Positions 17,298 through 25,351 of a stretch of 64,000 nucleotides of DNA are shown one piece after another. Below the pieces are notes generated by a model. The model was not told the origin of the DNA and searched no databases. It saw nothing but the letters and a program-made list of their open reading frames with translations. The position numbers were made by a program, and so were the translations under genes. The stretch is from Halomonas sp. (GTDB lineage: Bacteria; Pseudomonadota; Gammaproteobacteria; Pseudomonadales; Halomonadaceae): contig NZ_JAFIFK010000047.1 in the NCBI RefSeq assembly GCF_020832045.1, forward strand, positions 62,001-126,000. Direction: 5' to 3'. Every line of letters starts with the position of its first letter. The stretch's first letter is position 1.

Positions 17298-17783
17298 ATG
17301 CTCAACCTTGGTCACAAGGTGCGTTTCCCTGCTCCAGGGCTGCTGATTGTCGGTTTGCTGTTGGGTTCTACCGCCCAGGCCAATCCTGACACGCTGCAGC
17401 TGCGCGACGGTGACAGAGACATTACGCTCTCGGTCGAAGCGCTGCGAGAGCGAGCGGATGTCGAGTTTCGCTTCTACGAACCTTATCTGACGGAAGACAC
17501 CGAGATGCGGGGGCTGGTCTTCCGCGACTTGCTCATCGAACATTTCGGTCGTGTGCCGCCTCAGCTTCATTTCCAGGCCTGGGATGACTACGACGTGACC
17601 TTGGCAGGCTGGGACGACCCCAACTGGATTCTCGTGACTCACCAGAACGGCGAGCCCATCAGCCTGCGCGACCGTGGCCCTCTGCGCCTGGTCGAGCGTG
17701 ATTACGGCAATCGCGACCCCGACAACCTACGCAACTTCAACGACTGGGTTTGGATGATCCGCAGCATCGAGGCGGTATGGTAG
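17298..17783 (+). CDS. Exported SUOX-like-fold protein without Moco cysteine, partner of diguanylate cyclase
   Basis: A 161-residue protein from ATG 17298 with a signal peptide (LLIVGLLLGSTAQA). The mature part (EMRGLVFRDLLIEHFG, DDYDVTLAGWDDPNWILVTHQNGE, RGPLRLVERD, NDWVWMIRSIEAVW) resembles small members of the sulfite-oxidase-type molybdopterin-binding fold. It contains no cysteine at all, so it cannot ligate molybdenum in the canonical way and is more likely a binding protein. Its stop overlaps the start region of the next gene, a membrane diguanylate cyclase with a periplasmic domain, which suggests a periplasmic sensor-partner. The fold assignment is tentative. Confidence 0.55.
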   Translation: MLNLGHKVRFPAPGLLIVGLLLGSTAQANPDTLQLRDGDRDITLSVEALRERADVEFRFYEPYLTEDTEMRGLVFRDLLIEHFGRVPPQLHFQAWDDYDVTLAGWDDPNWILVTHQNGEPISLRDRGPLRLVERDYGNRDPDNLRNFNDWVWMIRSIEAVW

Positions 17784-18907
17784 AACCGGGTCGCCCATGG
17801 CGGCGTCATGTGCATTGGCTATGGCTCAGCCTGATGAGCTTCACGGCCTTGATGCTGTTGATCGCGTACCAGACTCGCTGGGTCTATCCCGAAATACAGG
17901 CGTACTTCAGCCAGTCGGGCAACCTGACCGGCCAGCAGTTGGCGACGCGTTCACGTGATTATCTGCAGCTGGGGCTCGACCAGCTGTTACAGGCACCGGA
18001 TGAGCCCGAAACCCGTGAGAGTGCGCACTTTCAGATAAAGCTTGCCTACAGCCTTTTCGATATCGGCCTGTATCGTCGCGAGTACGATTGCACGGTGCCG
18101 AGCCTGGCGGCCATCGATGACCTGCTGCTGCGTCTTGAAGGAGCAGCGCCTGTGGCAGCATCGCACCTGCGTGAGAGCCTGCTGGCCCCTATGCGTTGTC
18201 TCACCAGGATCGAAATGCACCAGTTGGACCGGCGTAGCGCCATCACGGCAGAGTTCGTCGACAAGACGCGGCGTCATCAGGGGCAGGTGCTGGCCGGTAG
18301 TCTGGTCATTTTCGCGCTGGGGCTCGGCTTCTGGCTGATGCACGAGCTTCAGCGGCGCCGTGCCGACCGTTCCGCTCGCGAAAGCCTCGAGTGGATGAGT
18401 CGCGCCCTGCGCGATCCTCTGACCGGGGTGGGCAACCGCAGCGCCCTGCATGATGACGTAGTAGCGGCACGGGGTCGCTCCTTGGGCCTGCTGCTCGTCG
18501 ATATCGATTATTTCAAGCAGTACAACGATAGCCTTGGGCATCCCGCAGGCGATCGACTGCTGCGTCGACTCGTTGAGTTGATCGAATTCAATCACGGCCA
18601 GAAGGCGAGCCTCTATCGGCTGGGTGGCGATGAATTTGCCGTGCTGTTCGAGTGCCAGGATGACCAGATCCTGTTTCACAGTTGTCGTCAGCTCGTCGAA
18701 GCGCTGCGTTCTGCCACCATTCCTCATCCCTCCCACCCCCATGCAGACCACGTTACCTTCAGTGTGGGGGCTGCGCGATTCACGGCGGGGCATGCCAGGT
18801 TCGAAGCCGGTTATGCCGCCGCCGATGCAGCGCTCTATGAAGTCAAGGCACAGGGGCGTGACGGGTGGCGAGTGGCCAATTTGGATACGTCAATCGTCGC
18901 TGGCTAG
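17777..18907 (+). CDS. Membrane-bound diguanylate cyclase (GGDEF), no inhibitory site
   Basis: A 376-residue protein. One transmembrane helix near residues 14-34 and a second near 170-190 bracket a periplasmic sensor region of about 135 residues; a cytoplasmic GGDEF domain follows, with the intact active site RLGGDEFAVLFE and DIDYFKQYNDSLGH. The position of the allosteric RxxD I-site is G...A (HGQKASLYRLGGDEF), so product inhibition through that site is not expected. ATG 17777 overlaps the preceding gene's stop by 7 bases and follows GAGGCGG; an upstream ATG at 17750 is the alternative. The pair probably senses a periplasmic ligand and raises c-di-GMP. Confidence 0.85.
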   Translation: MVEPGRPWRRHVHWLWLSLMSFTALMLLIAYQTRWVYPEIQAYFSQSGNLTGQQLATRSRDYLQLGLDQLLQAPDEPETRESAHFQIKLAYSLFDIGLYRREYDCTVPSLAAIDDLLLRLEGAAPVAASHLRESLLAPMRCLTRIEMHQLDRRSAITAEFVDKTRRHQGQVLAGSLVIFALGLGFWLMHELQRRRADRSARESLEWMSRALRDPLTGVGNRSALHDDVVAARGRSLGLLLVDIDYFKQYNDSLGHPAGDRLLRRLVELIEFNHGQKASLYRLGGDEFAVLFECQDDQILFHSCRQLVEALRSATIPHPSHPHADHVTFSVGAARFTAGHARFEAGYAAADAALYEVKAQGRDGWRVANLDTSIVAG

Positions 18908-18944
18908 GATGGTAAGAGAGCTTCGGCGCAGCTTGGCGTAAAGG

Positions 18945-19592
18945 TCAACGTGCGAGCCACCAATTGTCGCTCCAGGCCCGCATCACCCTTTCGGGATACC
19001 AGGTCTGCCCCAAGCTACCGTTGTAGCGAGCGAGTGCACGGGTGAGGTCGCCGTTCTCCACTGCAAGGTAGTGGGCGAGTATCGTGCAGCCGTAACGCAG
19101 GTTGAGCCAAGGGTCCATGAGATCGTCTGCGCTGCGGCCCAGTTCATCGATCCAGAATGGCATGATCTGCATCAGCCCCACGGCCCCGGCCGAAGAAACG
19201 GCTTGCGCTTGGAAAGCGCTCTCCACCTGAATGACAGCAAGCACGATCTCCGGGGCAAGCCCTGCCAGGCGGGCCTCATGGTAGATACGCGTAAGGAGTT
19301 CACCGCGCATGGCGTCATCACGCACGAAGCGAGCCAGGCGCGGTTCCATCTCGCTCTTCCAGTGTCGCGCTGCCCATACCTGATCCGGTGAAGGCGGTGT
19401 GGCCACCAGCGTATCGAGGGTTTGACGCAATGACGAAGGGATATCGGACCCCCCCCGCATGCGTTGAGCAGGGGGCGTTTGCAGAGCAACGGGAAGGGCG
19501 CCAAGCAAGTGCGCTCGCTCGGCGCTAGCAGGGACGTTCGGGCGCTCTTGGCCCGCCACCGGGGCAGCGAAAAGGCAGGCCGCCGCCAGCAT
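18945..19592 (-). CDS. Lytic transglycosylase, SLT (Slt70/MltC-like) domain
   Basis: Cleaves the MurNAc-GlcNAc bond of peptidoglycan with formation of 1,6-anhydromuropeptides. The SLT domain contains the catalytic Glu in VIQVESAFQAQAVSSAGAVGLMQIMP and the later ALARYNGSLG. An N-terminal hydrophobic segment MLAAACLFAAPVAGQE looks like a signal peptide. ATG 19592 gives 215 aa, but this signal lacks a basic start, so the true start may lie a few codons upstream, overlapping the proS end; the reading frame stays open that way. proS followed by an SLT gene is also seen in pseudomonads. Confidence 0.82.
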   Translation of the reverse strand: MLAAACLFAAPVAGQERPNVPASAERAHLLGALPVALQTPPAQRMRGGSDIPSSLRQTLDTLVATPPSPDQVWAARHWKSEMEPRLARFVRDDAMRGELLTRIYHEARLAGLAPEIVLAVIQVESAFQAQAVSSAGAVGLMQIMPFWIDELGRSADDLMDPWLNLRYGCTILAHYLAVENGDLTRALARYNGSLGQTWYPERVMRAWSDNWWLAR

Positions 19593-19611
19593 GGCGGCAG
19601 CCAGCCGGTGC

Positions 19612-21333
19612 TCAGGCGTTGATCTGCGCCAGCAGGAATTCGACGATGCTATCGGCCGGAACCATGGTCGCCTCACTGTCACGCCGCCCTTTGTACTCCA
19701 GTTCGCCATTGTCCAGTCCCCGGTCTCCCACCACCAGCCGATGAGGAATACCGATCAGTTCCTGATCGGCGAACTTCACCCCCGGGCGCAGGTCACGGTC
19801 GTCCAGCAGCACGTCGATGCCGGCCGCCGTCAGCGCCTGGTAGAGACGCTCTGACTCCTCGCGCACGCGCTGGGACTTGTGAGCGTTCATCGGCACCAGG
19901 GCGACCTGGAAGGGGGCGATGGCGTTGGGCCAGATGATGCCGCCAGCGTCATGATTCTGCTCGATGGCGGCGGCTACCACGCGGGTTACGCCGATGCCAT
20001 AGCAGCCCATCCAGGTGTGGGCGGCCTTGCCGTTATCGTCGAGTACCGTGGCGTTCATTGCCTCGGAATACTTCTTGCCCAGCTGGAAAACGTGGCCGAC
20101 CTCGATGCCGCGTTTGATTGAAAGCGTTCCCTTGCCGTCCGGTGACGGGTCGCCCTCCACCACGTTGCGGATGTCGGCCACCTTGGGCAGCGCCACGTCA
20201 CGCTCCCAGTTGATTCCGAAATAGTGCTTTCCATCGATATTGGCACCGGCGCCAAAATCGCTCATCAATGCCACGCTGTGGTCGACGATGATCGGCATGT
20301 TCAGCTTCACCGGGCCCAGCGAACCGGGGCCGGCACCCACCGCGGCACGGATCTCTTCTTCCGTGGCCATGGTGAGAGGAGCGGCTACCTCGGCCAGGTT
20401 CTCGGCCTTGATTTCGTTCAGCTCGTGATCGCCGCGCACCAGCAGAGCGATCAGGCCGCCTTCGGTGGCACGTACCATCAGAGTCTTGATGGTCTTTTCA
20501 ATGGGCAGGCCGTGCTGCTCGACCAGAGCAGCGATGGTCTTGGCATTGGGCGTGTCGACTAGGCGCAGCTCCTCGCTGGGTGCAGCGCGCTCCAACGAGG
20601 TGCCCAGAGGGGCAGGCAGCGCCTCGGCCTTTTCGATATTGGCCGCGTAGTCGGACTCGGTGGAGAAGACGATATCGTCCTCACCGGAATCGGCCAGCAC
20701 GTGGAATTCATGGGAGCCGGTACCGCCGATGGCGCCGTTGTCTGCCAGCACCGGGCGGAAATCGAGGCCCAGACGGGTGAAGATACGCACATAGGCGTCG
20801 TACATGGCCTGGTAGGTTTCCTTGAGGGAATCCTGGTCCAGGTGGAAGGAGTAGGCATCCTTCATGATGAACTCGCGTGAGCGCATCACGCCGAAACGCG
20901 GGCGGATCTCGTCGCGGAACTTGGTCTGTATCTGGTAGAAATTGGCCGGCAGCTGCTTGTAGCTGGAAAGCTCGCGGCGCATCAGATCGGTGATCACTTC
21001 TTCATGGGTGGGTCCGACGCAGTAGTCGCGCTCATGGCGATCCTTGAGGCGCAGAAGTTCGGGCCCGTACTGCTCCCAGCGGCCGGACTCTTGCCACAGC
21101 TCGGCGGGCTGTACTGCCGGCATCAAGACCTCCTGGGCCCCGGCGCGATCCATCTCTTCGCGCACGATACGCTCTACCTTGCGCAGGGTGCGCAGACCGA
21201 TCGGCAGCCAGGTGTACAAGCCCGAGGTGAGGCGGCGGATCATTCCGGCACGCAGCATCAGCTGGTGGCTGATGACCTCAGCGTCGGACGGAGTTTCCTT
21301 GAGAGTGGCGATCAACAGTTGAGTGGCGCGCAT
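19612..21333 (-). CDS. proS: Prolyl-tRNA synthetase
   Basis: Charges tRNA-Pro. The start at ATG 21333 ([30 protein letters not shown], 573 aa) matches the E. coli-type ProS N-terminus and length (572); the open frame extends further upstream without support. Class II motifs: [15 protein letters not shown] (motif 2 region), [18 protein letters not shown], and motif 3 [14 protein letters not shown]. Between motifs 2 and 3 lies the long INS editing domain that removes alanine ([10 protein letters not shown] through ADFGANIDGK). An anticodon-binding domain closes the protein. The SLT gene starts close to its stop. Confidence 0.96.
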   Translation of the reverse strand: MRATQLLIATLKETPSDAEVISHQLMLRAGMIRRLTSGLYTWLPIGLRTLRKVERIVREEMDRAGAQEVLMPAVQPAELWQESGRWEQYGPELLRLKDRHERDYCVGPTHEEVITDLMRRELSSYKQLPANFYQIQTKFRDEIRPRFGVMRSREFIMKDAYSFHLDQDSLKETYQAMYDAYVRIFTRLGLDFRPVLADNGAIGGTGSHEFHVLADSGEDDIVFSTESDYAANIEKAEALPAPLGTSLERAAPSEELRLVDTPNAKTIAALVEQHGLPIEKTIKTLMVRATEGGLIALLVRGDHELNEIKAENLAEVAAPLTMATEEEIRAAVGAGPGSLGPVKLNMPIIVDHSVALMSDFGAGANIDGKHYFGINWERDVALPKVADIRNVVEGDPSPDGKGTLSIKRGIEVGHVFQLGKKYSEAMNATVLDDNGKAAHTWMGCYGIGVTRVVAAAIEQNHDAGGIIWPNAIAPFQVALVPMNAHKSQRVREESERLYQALTAAGIDVLLDDRDLRPGVKFADQELIGIPHRLVVGDRGLDNGELEYKGRRDSEATMVPADSIVEFLLAQINA

Positions 21334-21503
21334 GGGTCCGGCGTTTCCTTCCAGCATGGGCTGACATGTGTCGAGGTGCCGCGGTGAGCGGCGTTCGTGG
21401 CATTGTACGGCCAACGAGGAACGGCGGCAAAAGCGTTGCTCAACCTGGCATGGCTGCTCGCCACCGCGAACGAGGGGCGCCGGGGACAGGGCGCAGAGGA
21501 GGT

Positions 21504-21525
21504 CTTTTGCCATGGATGGCAAAAG
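21504..21525. repeat. Perfect 10-bp inverted repeat upstream of proS
   Basis: CTTTTGCCAT, two bases, then its exact complement. It lies 171 bases upstream of the proS start and 76 bases beyond the stop of the acetyltransferase gene read towards it. There is no T-run on either side, so a terminator is not convincing; a protein-binding palindrome is possible. The 267-base gap around it holds no other feature I can support. Confidence 0.4.
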
Positions 21526-21600
21526 TAGCGCCCAGGGATGGGTTTACAGCGCCTCCTCGGAGCCCTGTCGACGGATAAGCCCCGAGGCTTGTTGTGCAGG

Positions 21601-22194
21601 TCACTGCAGCGATTTCAACCAGAACACCATCGGCTTGTCGCTCTCCGCCGGCTCGCCGATATCCTTCCAGCGAAAGGTGGTGGCAAGCTGGGGATGGCGC
21701 TCATAACCTTGGGAGCGCCAGAAACCGTGCAGCGGCACGTAGCCTTCGGGTTTCAGCGCATGGTCGTCTGGGCGCTCCACGGCACAGAAGGCCACGGTGG
21801 AATAGCCATGCTTGGTAGCGTGAGCCTCACGCTTGGCAAGAAACGCCTTACCGATACCGCAGCCGCGATAGCCCGGCAGCAGTACCGATTCGCCGTAATA
21901 GAACACGCTATCGATATCGAAGCCGGCTTCCTCGAAGGGAGCGCGGAATTCCGCCACATCTTCACTTAGCGGCATACCCGTAGCGGCTCCCACGAGGGCA
22001 TCGCCATCCTCAGCCAGTACGAACAGGCTGGCGGGGCATTCGGCGTAGCGGCGCAGATAGCTAGCTTCGTACTCGAGGCTGCCGTCGTAGAGATAAGGAA
22101 AGTCTCGGAAGACGGTGATCCTCAGGTGGGCCAGCTCCTCGAGTCTAGGGGCGATGGCATTGCCCTGACAGGTGTGAAGTGCAATCTCGCTCAT
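21601..22194 (-). CDS. GNAT-family N-acetyltransferase
   Basis: A 197-residue acetyl-CoA-dependent transferase starting at ATG 22194 behind GGAG. The acetyl-CoA-binding loop is LPGYRGCGIGKAFLAKREAHA (RGxGIG). Preceding strands VLAEDGDALVGAATGMPL and a C-terminal YVPLHGFWRSQGYERHPQLATTFRWKDIGE follow the GNAT layout. Substrate unknown. It is divergent from the lipoprotein gene. Confidence 0.78.
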   Translation of the reverse strand: MSEIALHTCQGNAIAPRLEELAHLRITVFRDFPYLYDGSLEYEASYLRRYAECPASLFVLAEDGDALVGAATGMPLSEDVAEFRAPFEEAGFDIDSVFYYGESVLLPGYRGCGIGKAFLAKREAHATKHGYSTVAFCAVERPDDHALKPEGYVPLHGFWRSQGYERHPQLATTFRWKDIGEPAESDKPMVFWLKSLQ

Positions 22195-22377
22195 GGCCAC
22201 TCCTTCATTTCTTCCATCCAGCTCGTGACGACCTGCGAGCGCATGGTTGCTTACGTGAGATATGTAAACGTTCGTATCACTCTGCGCTGTGGTAATCTCC
22301 CGCCATTCTCCATGGCGGTGTGCGAGGCGACAATGGCTCGCTACCGATACCTCTATCTTAACCGGAGCATCCTTTTC

Positions 22378-22815
22378 ATGAGGACTCGATTCCGTCGTGC
22401 CTTGACAGGACTGGTGCTTGGACTGTCCATCACCGCCCTGGTGGGCTGCGGTACCGTCTTTCACCCCGAACGCAAAGGCCAGATGAGCGGACGTATCGAT
22501 CCGGCGGTGGCAATTGCCAATGGCGTGGGTCTGCTGTTCTTCATTTTACCGGGCGTTATCGCCTATGCCGTGGACTTCTCCAATGGCACGATCTATCTAC
22601 CTGGCACCCAGGACCATGCCAGTGTCGATACCCTCTACCTGGAAGAGAGTATGGACGTTGCCACCCTCGAGAAGCTGCTTTCCGAGAAGACCGGCAAGCG
22701 GGTCCGTCTTGACAGTGAGCTGCTACGAGTCGAAGAGGTGGAAAGTCTCGATGAGGCTCTGGCGCTGGTACGCATGGCCGGTATCAACGATCAGGAGCGT
22801 TTGGCCACCCTGTAA
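22378..22815 (+). CDS. Small lipoprotein of unknown function (YceK/YidQ-like layout)
   Basis: A 145-residue protein from ATG 22378 with a lipoprotein signal: MRTRFRRALTG, a hydrophobic stretch and the lipobox LVGC, so Cys24 should be lipidated. The following GTVFHPERKGQ and a short hydrophobic segment (NGVGLLFFILPGVIAYAVDF) then IYLPG resemble the YceK/YidQ group of small envelope lipoproteins. The C-terminal 60 residues are acidic and probably helical. A start further upstream (22333) is open but would hide the signal. Function unknown. Confidence 0.6.
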   Translation: MRTRFRRALTGLVLGLSITALVGCGTVFHPERKGQMSGRIDPAVAIANGVGLLFFILPGVIAYAVDFSNGTIYLPGTQDHASVDTLYLEESMDVATLEKLLSEKTGKRVRLDSELLRVEEVESLDEALALVRMAGINDQERLATL

Positions 22816-22830
22816 TCCCTCCACTGCTCG

Positions 22831-23748
22831 CTAGGTTGCCGGCTCGGTCGTCGCCTCCGCCAACCGTTCCATTTCATGGGGGCGGTACTTTTCCAGCAAT
22901 GCCCAGAGAATGGCGGCAGACTCGGTGTCGGGGTTGCCGCGATAGTCGGCGGGCCGGAAGCGCATCTGGAAGGCGCGCAGCACGGCGCGTGTTTCACGAT
23001 CCAGCTCGCCCGTTTCCTGCTGCGGATACCCCCACGTCTTCAGCGCCTTCTGCAAGGTGGCGAGTGTCGGTGGCTGCATGTCGAAGTGAGTCTGCCAGCG
23101 TGCCACGGAGTCTTCTTCCGGCCATACGCCGATACCGGCCTCATACAGCTCGCGCCAGGGAAAGCGAGGGCCGGGGTCGACTTTGCGTGACGGTGCGATG
23201 TCGGAGTGGGCTACCACGTCGGTAGGGTGAATGCCGTGGCGCTCGATGATGTCCCGCGACAGCGCGATCAGCGCTTCTATTTGCCCCTGGGGATACGGTG
23301 CCCAGTCGATTTTCACCTCCGCTTCAGCGTTGCGTTCCAGCAACCGCTCCACCTCGGCGTAAGGGCGGTCGGGACCGAGATTGACGATCTCGATGCCGAT
23401 CGAAGTGTCGTTGATGTTGGTACGACTCTTCCAGGCGCTGGCACCTGCATGCCATGCCCGGCGCTCCTCGTCGACCAGTTGGTAGATCCGCGGCGCACCG
23501 TGGTGGTACTGCGGTGGCAGTGGCAGCACGTAATGGGCGCTCACGTGGGGGCCGGTAAGCACGGCCAGCGATTCGGCCTCGTCGATATCGGTGTAGTGAA
23601 TCACCAGATGACGTACCCGGCTATTGTGCGATGGGGCCGCGTATGAGCGATCTACCACGTAGCCCTGGCGCCGCTCCAGCGGTTCCGGAGCGGCACAGCC
23701 GGCCAGCACGAGAGCAAGGGTGAGCGCGACAATGAACGGATGCCACAT
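22831..23748 (-). CDS. N-acetylmuramoyl-L-alanine amidase AmiD-like lipoprotein
   Basis: Zinc amidase that cuts the MurNAc-peptide bond, likely attached to the outer membrane. The signal peptide ends in a lipobox (LVLAGC). The Amidase_2 fold has the zinc His in VIHYTDI, a second in HAGASAWKS, the core SIGIEIVN, and the metal-binding H-S-D segment VVAHSDIAPSRKVDPGPRF. The C-terminal third (TLATLQKALKTWGYPQQETGELDRETRAVLRAFQ) is a peptidoglycan-binding domain. Length (305 aa) is a little above E. coli AmiD (276). It lies just downstream of the SatD-DUF3307 pair on the same strand. Confidence 0.88.
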   Translation of the reverse strand: MWHPFIVALTLALVLAGCAAPEPLERRQGYVVDRSYAAPSHNSRVRHLVIHYTDIDEAESLAVLTGPHVSAHYVLPLPPQYHHGAPRIYQLVDEERRAWHAGASAWKSRTNINDTSIGIEIVNLGPDRPYAEVERLLERNAEAEVKIDWAPYPQGQIEALIALSRDIIERHGIHPTDVVAHSDIAPSRKVDPGPRFPWRELYEAGIGVWPEEDSVARWQTHFDMQPPTLATLQKALKTWGYPQQETGELDRETRAVLRAFQMRFRPADYRGNPDTESAAILWALLEKYRPHEMERLAEATTEPAT

Positions 23749-23752
23749 TGAA

Positions 23753-24508
23753 TCAATATCCCAACAGCAGTCGTAGAATCAGTCCCAGCACCATGGCGGT
23801 CGAGACGCTGAGCAGGGTGCCCATCAGCACGTATTCGGTCAGCTTGCGATCCTGTGCGCCTCGCAGTTCACCGAAGCGCAGCACCGACTTGGCGGCCAGC
23901 AGGAAGCCGATGGCGGTCAACTGATCGAATAGCACCAGGGTCAGTACCAGTACTCGTTCGGCCATGCCGATGCGCGCCCCGGCAGCAATCAGCGTTCCCG
24001 GATTGTCGATCTGGGCGCTCCAGCGCTGAATGATCAAGGCGATGACGATGGATAATGGCCGGCTCACGATCAGATAGGCAACGAGGATGCCGAGCACCGA
24101 CGGTGTGAAAGACCTCTCCCAGAATTCAATCAGCGGCTGCCAGGTACCCAGCCAGGCGAGCCAGATTCCCAGCAGCACCAGTAGATGCAGCATCTGGTCG
24201 AGCATGAACCAGCGCAGCCTGGCCGGTGACAGGTAGGATTTGCCCAGATCGATCAGCGCATGGCTCACCGCCACGGCAGCCGCAGCGAGCAGCACCAGCA
24301 TCCATGACGGCGGGGAGGGATGGGTGAGCGCGGCCGCCCCCAGCACCAGGAAGGCCAGGACGCCGTGTATCGAGGCGTGCAGGTAGAGCTGAGGGGAGTG
24401 CACCTTGTCCACGAACCGGGCTTCGACCCAGTGCCTCGGTTGCAGCACGAAGTCGCCAATCAGATGGACCAGCACCAGTCCCAGCAATAGCGAGAGGTCT
24501 ACGTTCAT
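23753..24508 (-). CDS. DUF3307 membrane protein
   Basis: A 251-residue integral membrane protein with about seven hydrophobic segments. LLLGLVLVHLIGDFVLQPRHW and LHASIHGVLAF are the conserved N-terminal histidine-containing signature of the DUF3307 family, and SHALIDLGKSY follows. ATG 24508 overlaps the SatD stop by one base (TGATG), so the two are probably translationally coupled; a GTG just before it is less likely. SatD and DUF3307 genes are often paired. Function unknown, perhaps a membrane response to stress or nucleotide signals. Confidence 0.75.
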   Translation of the reverse strand: MNVDLSLLLGLVLVHLIGDFVLQPRHWVEARFVDKVHSPQLYLHASIHGVLAFLVLGAAALTHPSPPSWMLVLLAAAAVAVSHALIDLGKSYLSPARLRWFMLDQMLHLLVLLGIWLAWLGTWQPLIEFWERSFTPSVLGILVAYLIVSRPLSIVIALIIQRWSAQIDNPGTLIAAGARIGMAERVLVLTLVLFDQLTAIGFLLAAKSVLRFGELRGAQDRKLTEYVLMGTLLSVSTAMVLGLILRLLLGY

Positions 24509-25146
24509 CACGGATCATCCTTGAGCCGCTGTTCCACATGGCTCAGATAGGCGTCGAGCAGCGGCCAGCGGGCGGCCCTCAGGCGCTTGTGTATGCTGGG
24601 CTGGCTAATGCCGAGTCGTTTGGCCAGCGCCTGCTGAGATTCCGAGTACCACAGGCAGAGATAAACGGCTTCGGCAGAATAGCGCGACCAGCCGTCGATC
24701 AGGTTGTCGACAAAGCGTGATAGCAGGGTCAAGCATTCGCTCTCGCCTTGCTCGCCCAAGCTCAAACGCAGGTGTTCGGTACCATCGCTCATGGTGTCCA
24801 GGGCCTGACCGGAGCGCACGAAGACCTCGCCACTGGACTCGGTTACCTTGTACTGCGGTTGCCAGTTGCTTTCGCCGATAGCTACCGCGATACGCGCGTC
24901 CCAGCGCTGGTGCTCCTCCGAATGGCGAATCAGTGAGGCGCGCAGCAGCACTGCGACGAGCGGTGCCTTGGAGGGGTCGGGCAGGGCAATCTGGAACCCG
25001 TCGCCACGGTAACGCTCACCTTGGCCCCCAAAGCGTTCGCAGATCGCCTCGAGTGCACTGTCGAGCACCGAGAAGAGTCGCTGCGGGTCGTTGGCCTTGC
25101 GGGATTCGACAAGGTCGCCCGTGAGTACGGCTATACGCTGCGCCAT
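24508..25146 (-). CDS. SatD family protein with C-terminal HTH
   Basis: A 212-residue protein starting at ATG 25146 (MAQRIAVLTGDLVESRK). The N-terminal AVLTGDLVESRKA and GERYRGDGFQIALPDPS are SatD-family features, reminiscent of nucleotidyl-cyclase-like folds with an acidic metal site. The C-terminus carries a helix-turn-helix, QQALAKRLGISQPSIHKRLRAARW, suited to DNA binding. Together this suggests a regulator that controls its own operon; the two 16-bp dyads in the promoter support that. The upstream TTG at 25161 is a less likely start. Confidence 0.78.
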   Translation of the reverse strand: MAQRIAVLTGDLVESRKANDPQRLFSVLDSALEAICERFGGQGERYRGDGFQIALPDPSKAPLVAVLLRASLIRHSEEHQRWDARIAVAIGESNWQPQYKVTESSGEVFVRSGQALDTMSDGTEHLRLSLGEQGESECLTLLSRFVDNLIDGWSRYSAEAVYLCLWYSESQQALAKRLGISQPSIHKRLRAARWPLLDAYLSHVEQRLKDDP

Positions 25147-25176
25147 TGGCCTGTTCTGCAAGAGGGTATGGAAAGA

Positions 25177-25225
25177 ATAATAGCCCCGGAGGGTTATTAT
25201 TCAAGAAAATAACCAGAGAGGGCTA
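25177..25225 (-). promoter_or_regulatory. SatD-DUF3307 promoter with two operator copies
   Basis: On the minus strand TTGAAT (25204-25199) and TATTAT (25182-25177) are separated by 16 bases, a good sigma-70 promoter. A 16-bp dyad of form TARCC-N6-GGYTA occurs twice in the same orientation: 25181-25196, filling the -35/-10 spacer, and 25210-25225, just upstream of -35; starts are 29 bp apart. AT-rich sequence joins them. A protein bound at the first copy would block RNA polymerase. SatD, with its HTH, is the obvious candidate for binding. Confidence 0.65.
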
Positions 25226-25273
25226 TGGCAAGCCGCTCTCTGCCACTACCGCATTGAGCGAGGCCACCTTTAT

Positions 25274-25293
25274 TACTGTTTATATGTACAGTA
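25274..25293. promoter_or_regulatory. LexA-type SOS box without an evident target gene
   Basis: TACTGTTTATATGTACAGTA contains CTGT-N8-ACAG and matches the gammaproteobacterial LexA consensus almost perfectly. On the + strand it fills the 17-base spacer of a TTTATT (25269-25274) / TATAGG (25292-25297) promoter. No start codon with a ribosome site follows before the 3' end of the minus-strand VWA gene at 25352. On the other side, the satD promoter is about 70 bases away. Confidence 0.6.
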
Positions 25294-25351
25294 TAGGGAG
25301 CCGTAAAGCGCTGGGCAAGTCCATCACTACCAGAAAAGTCGTTATCGTTGG

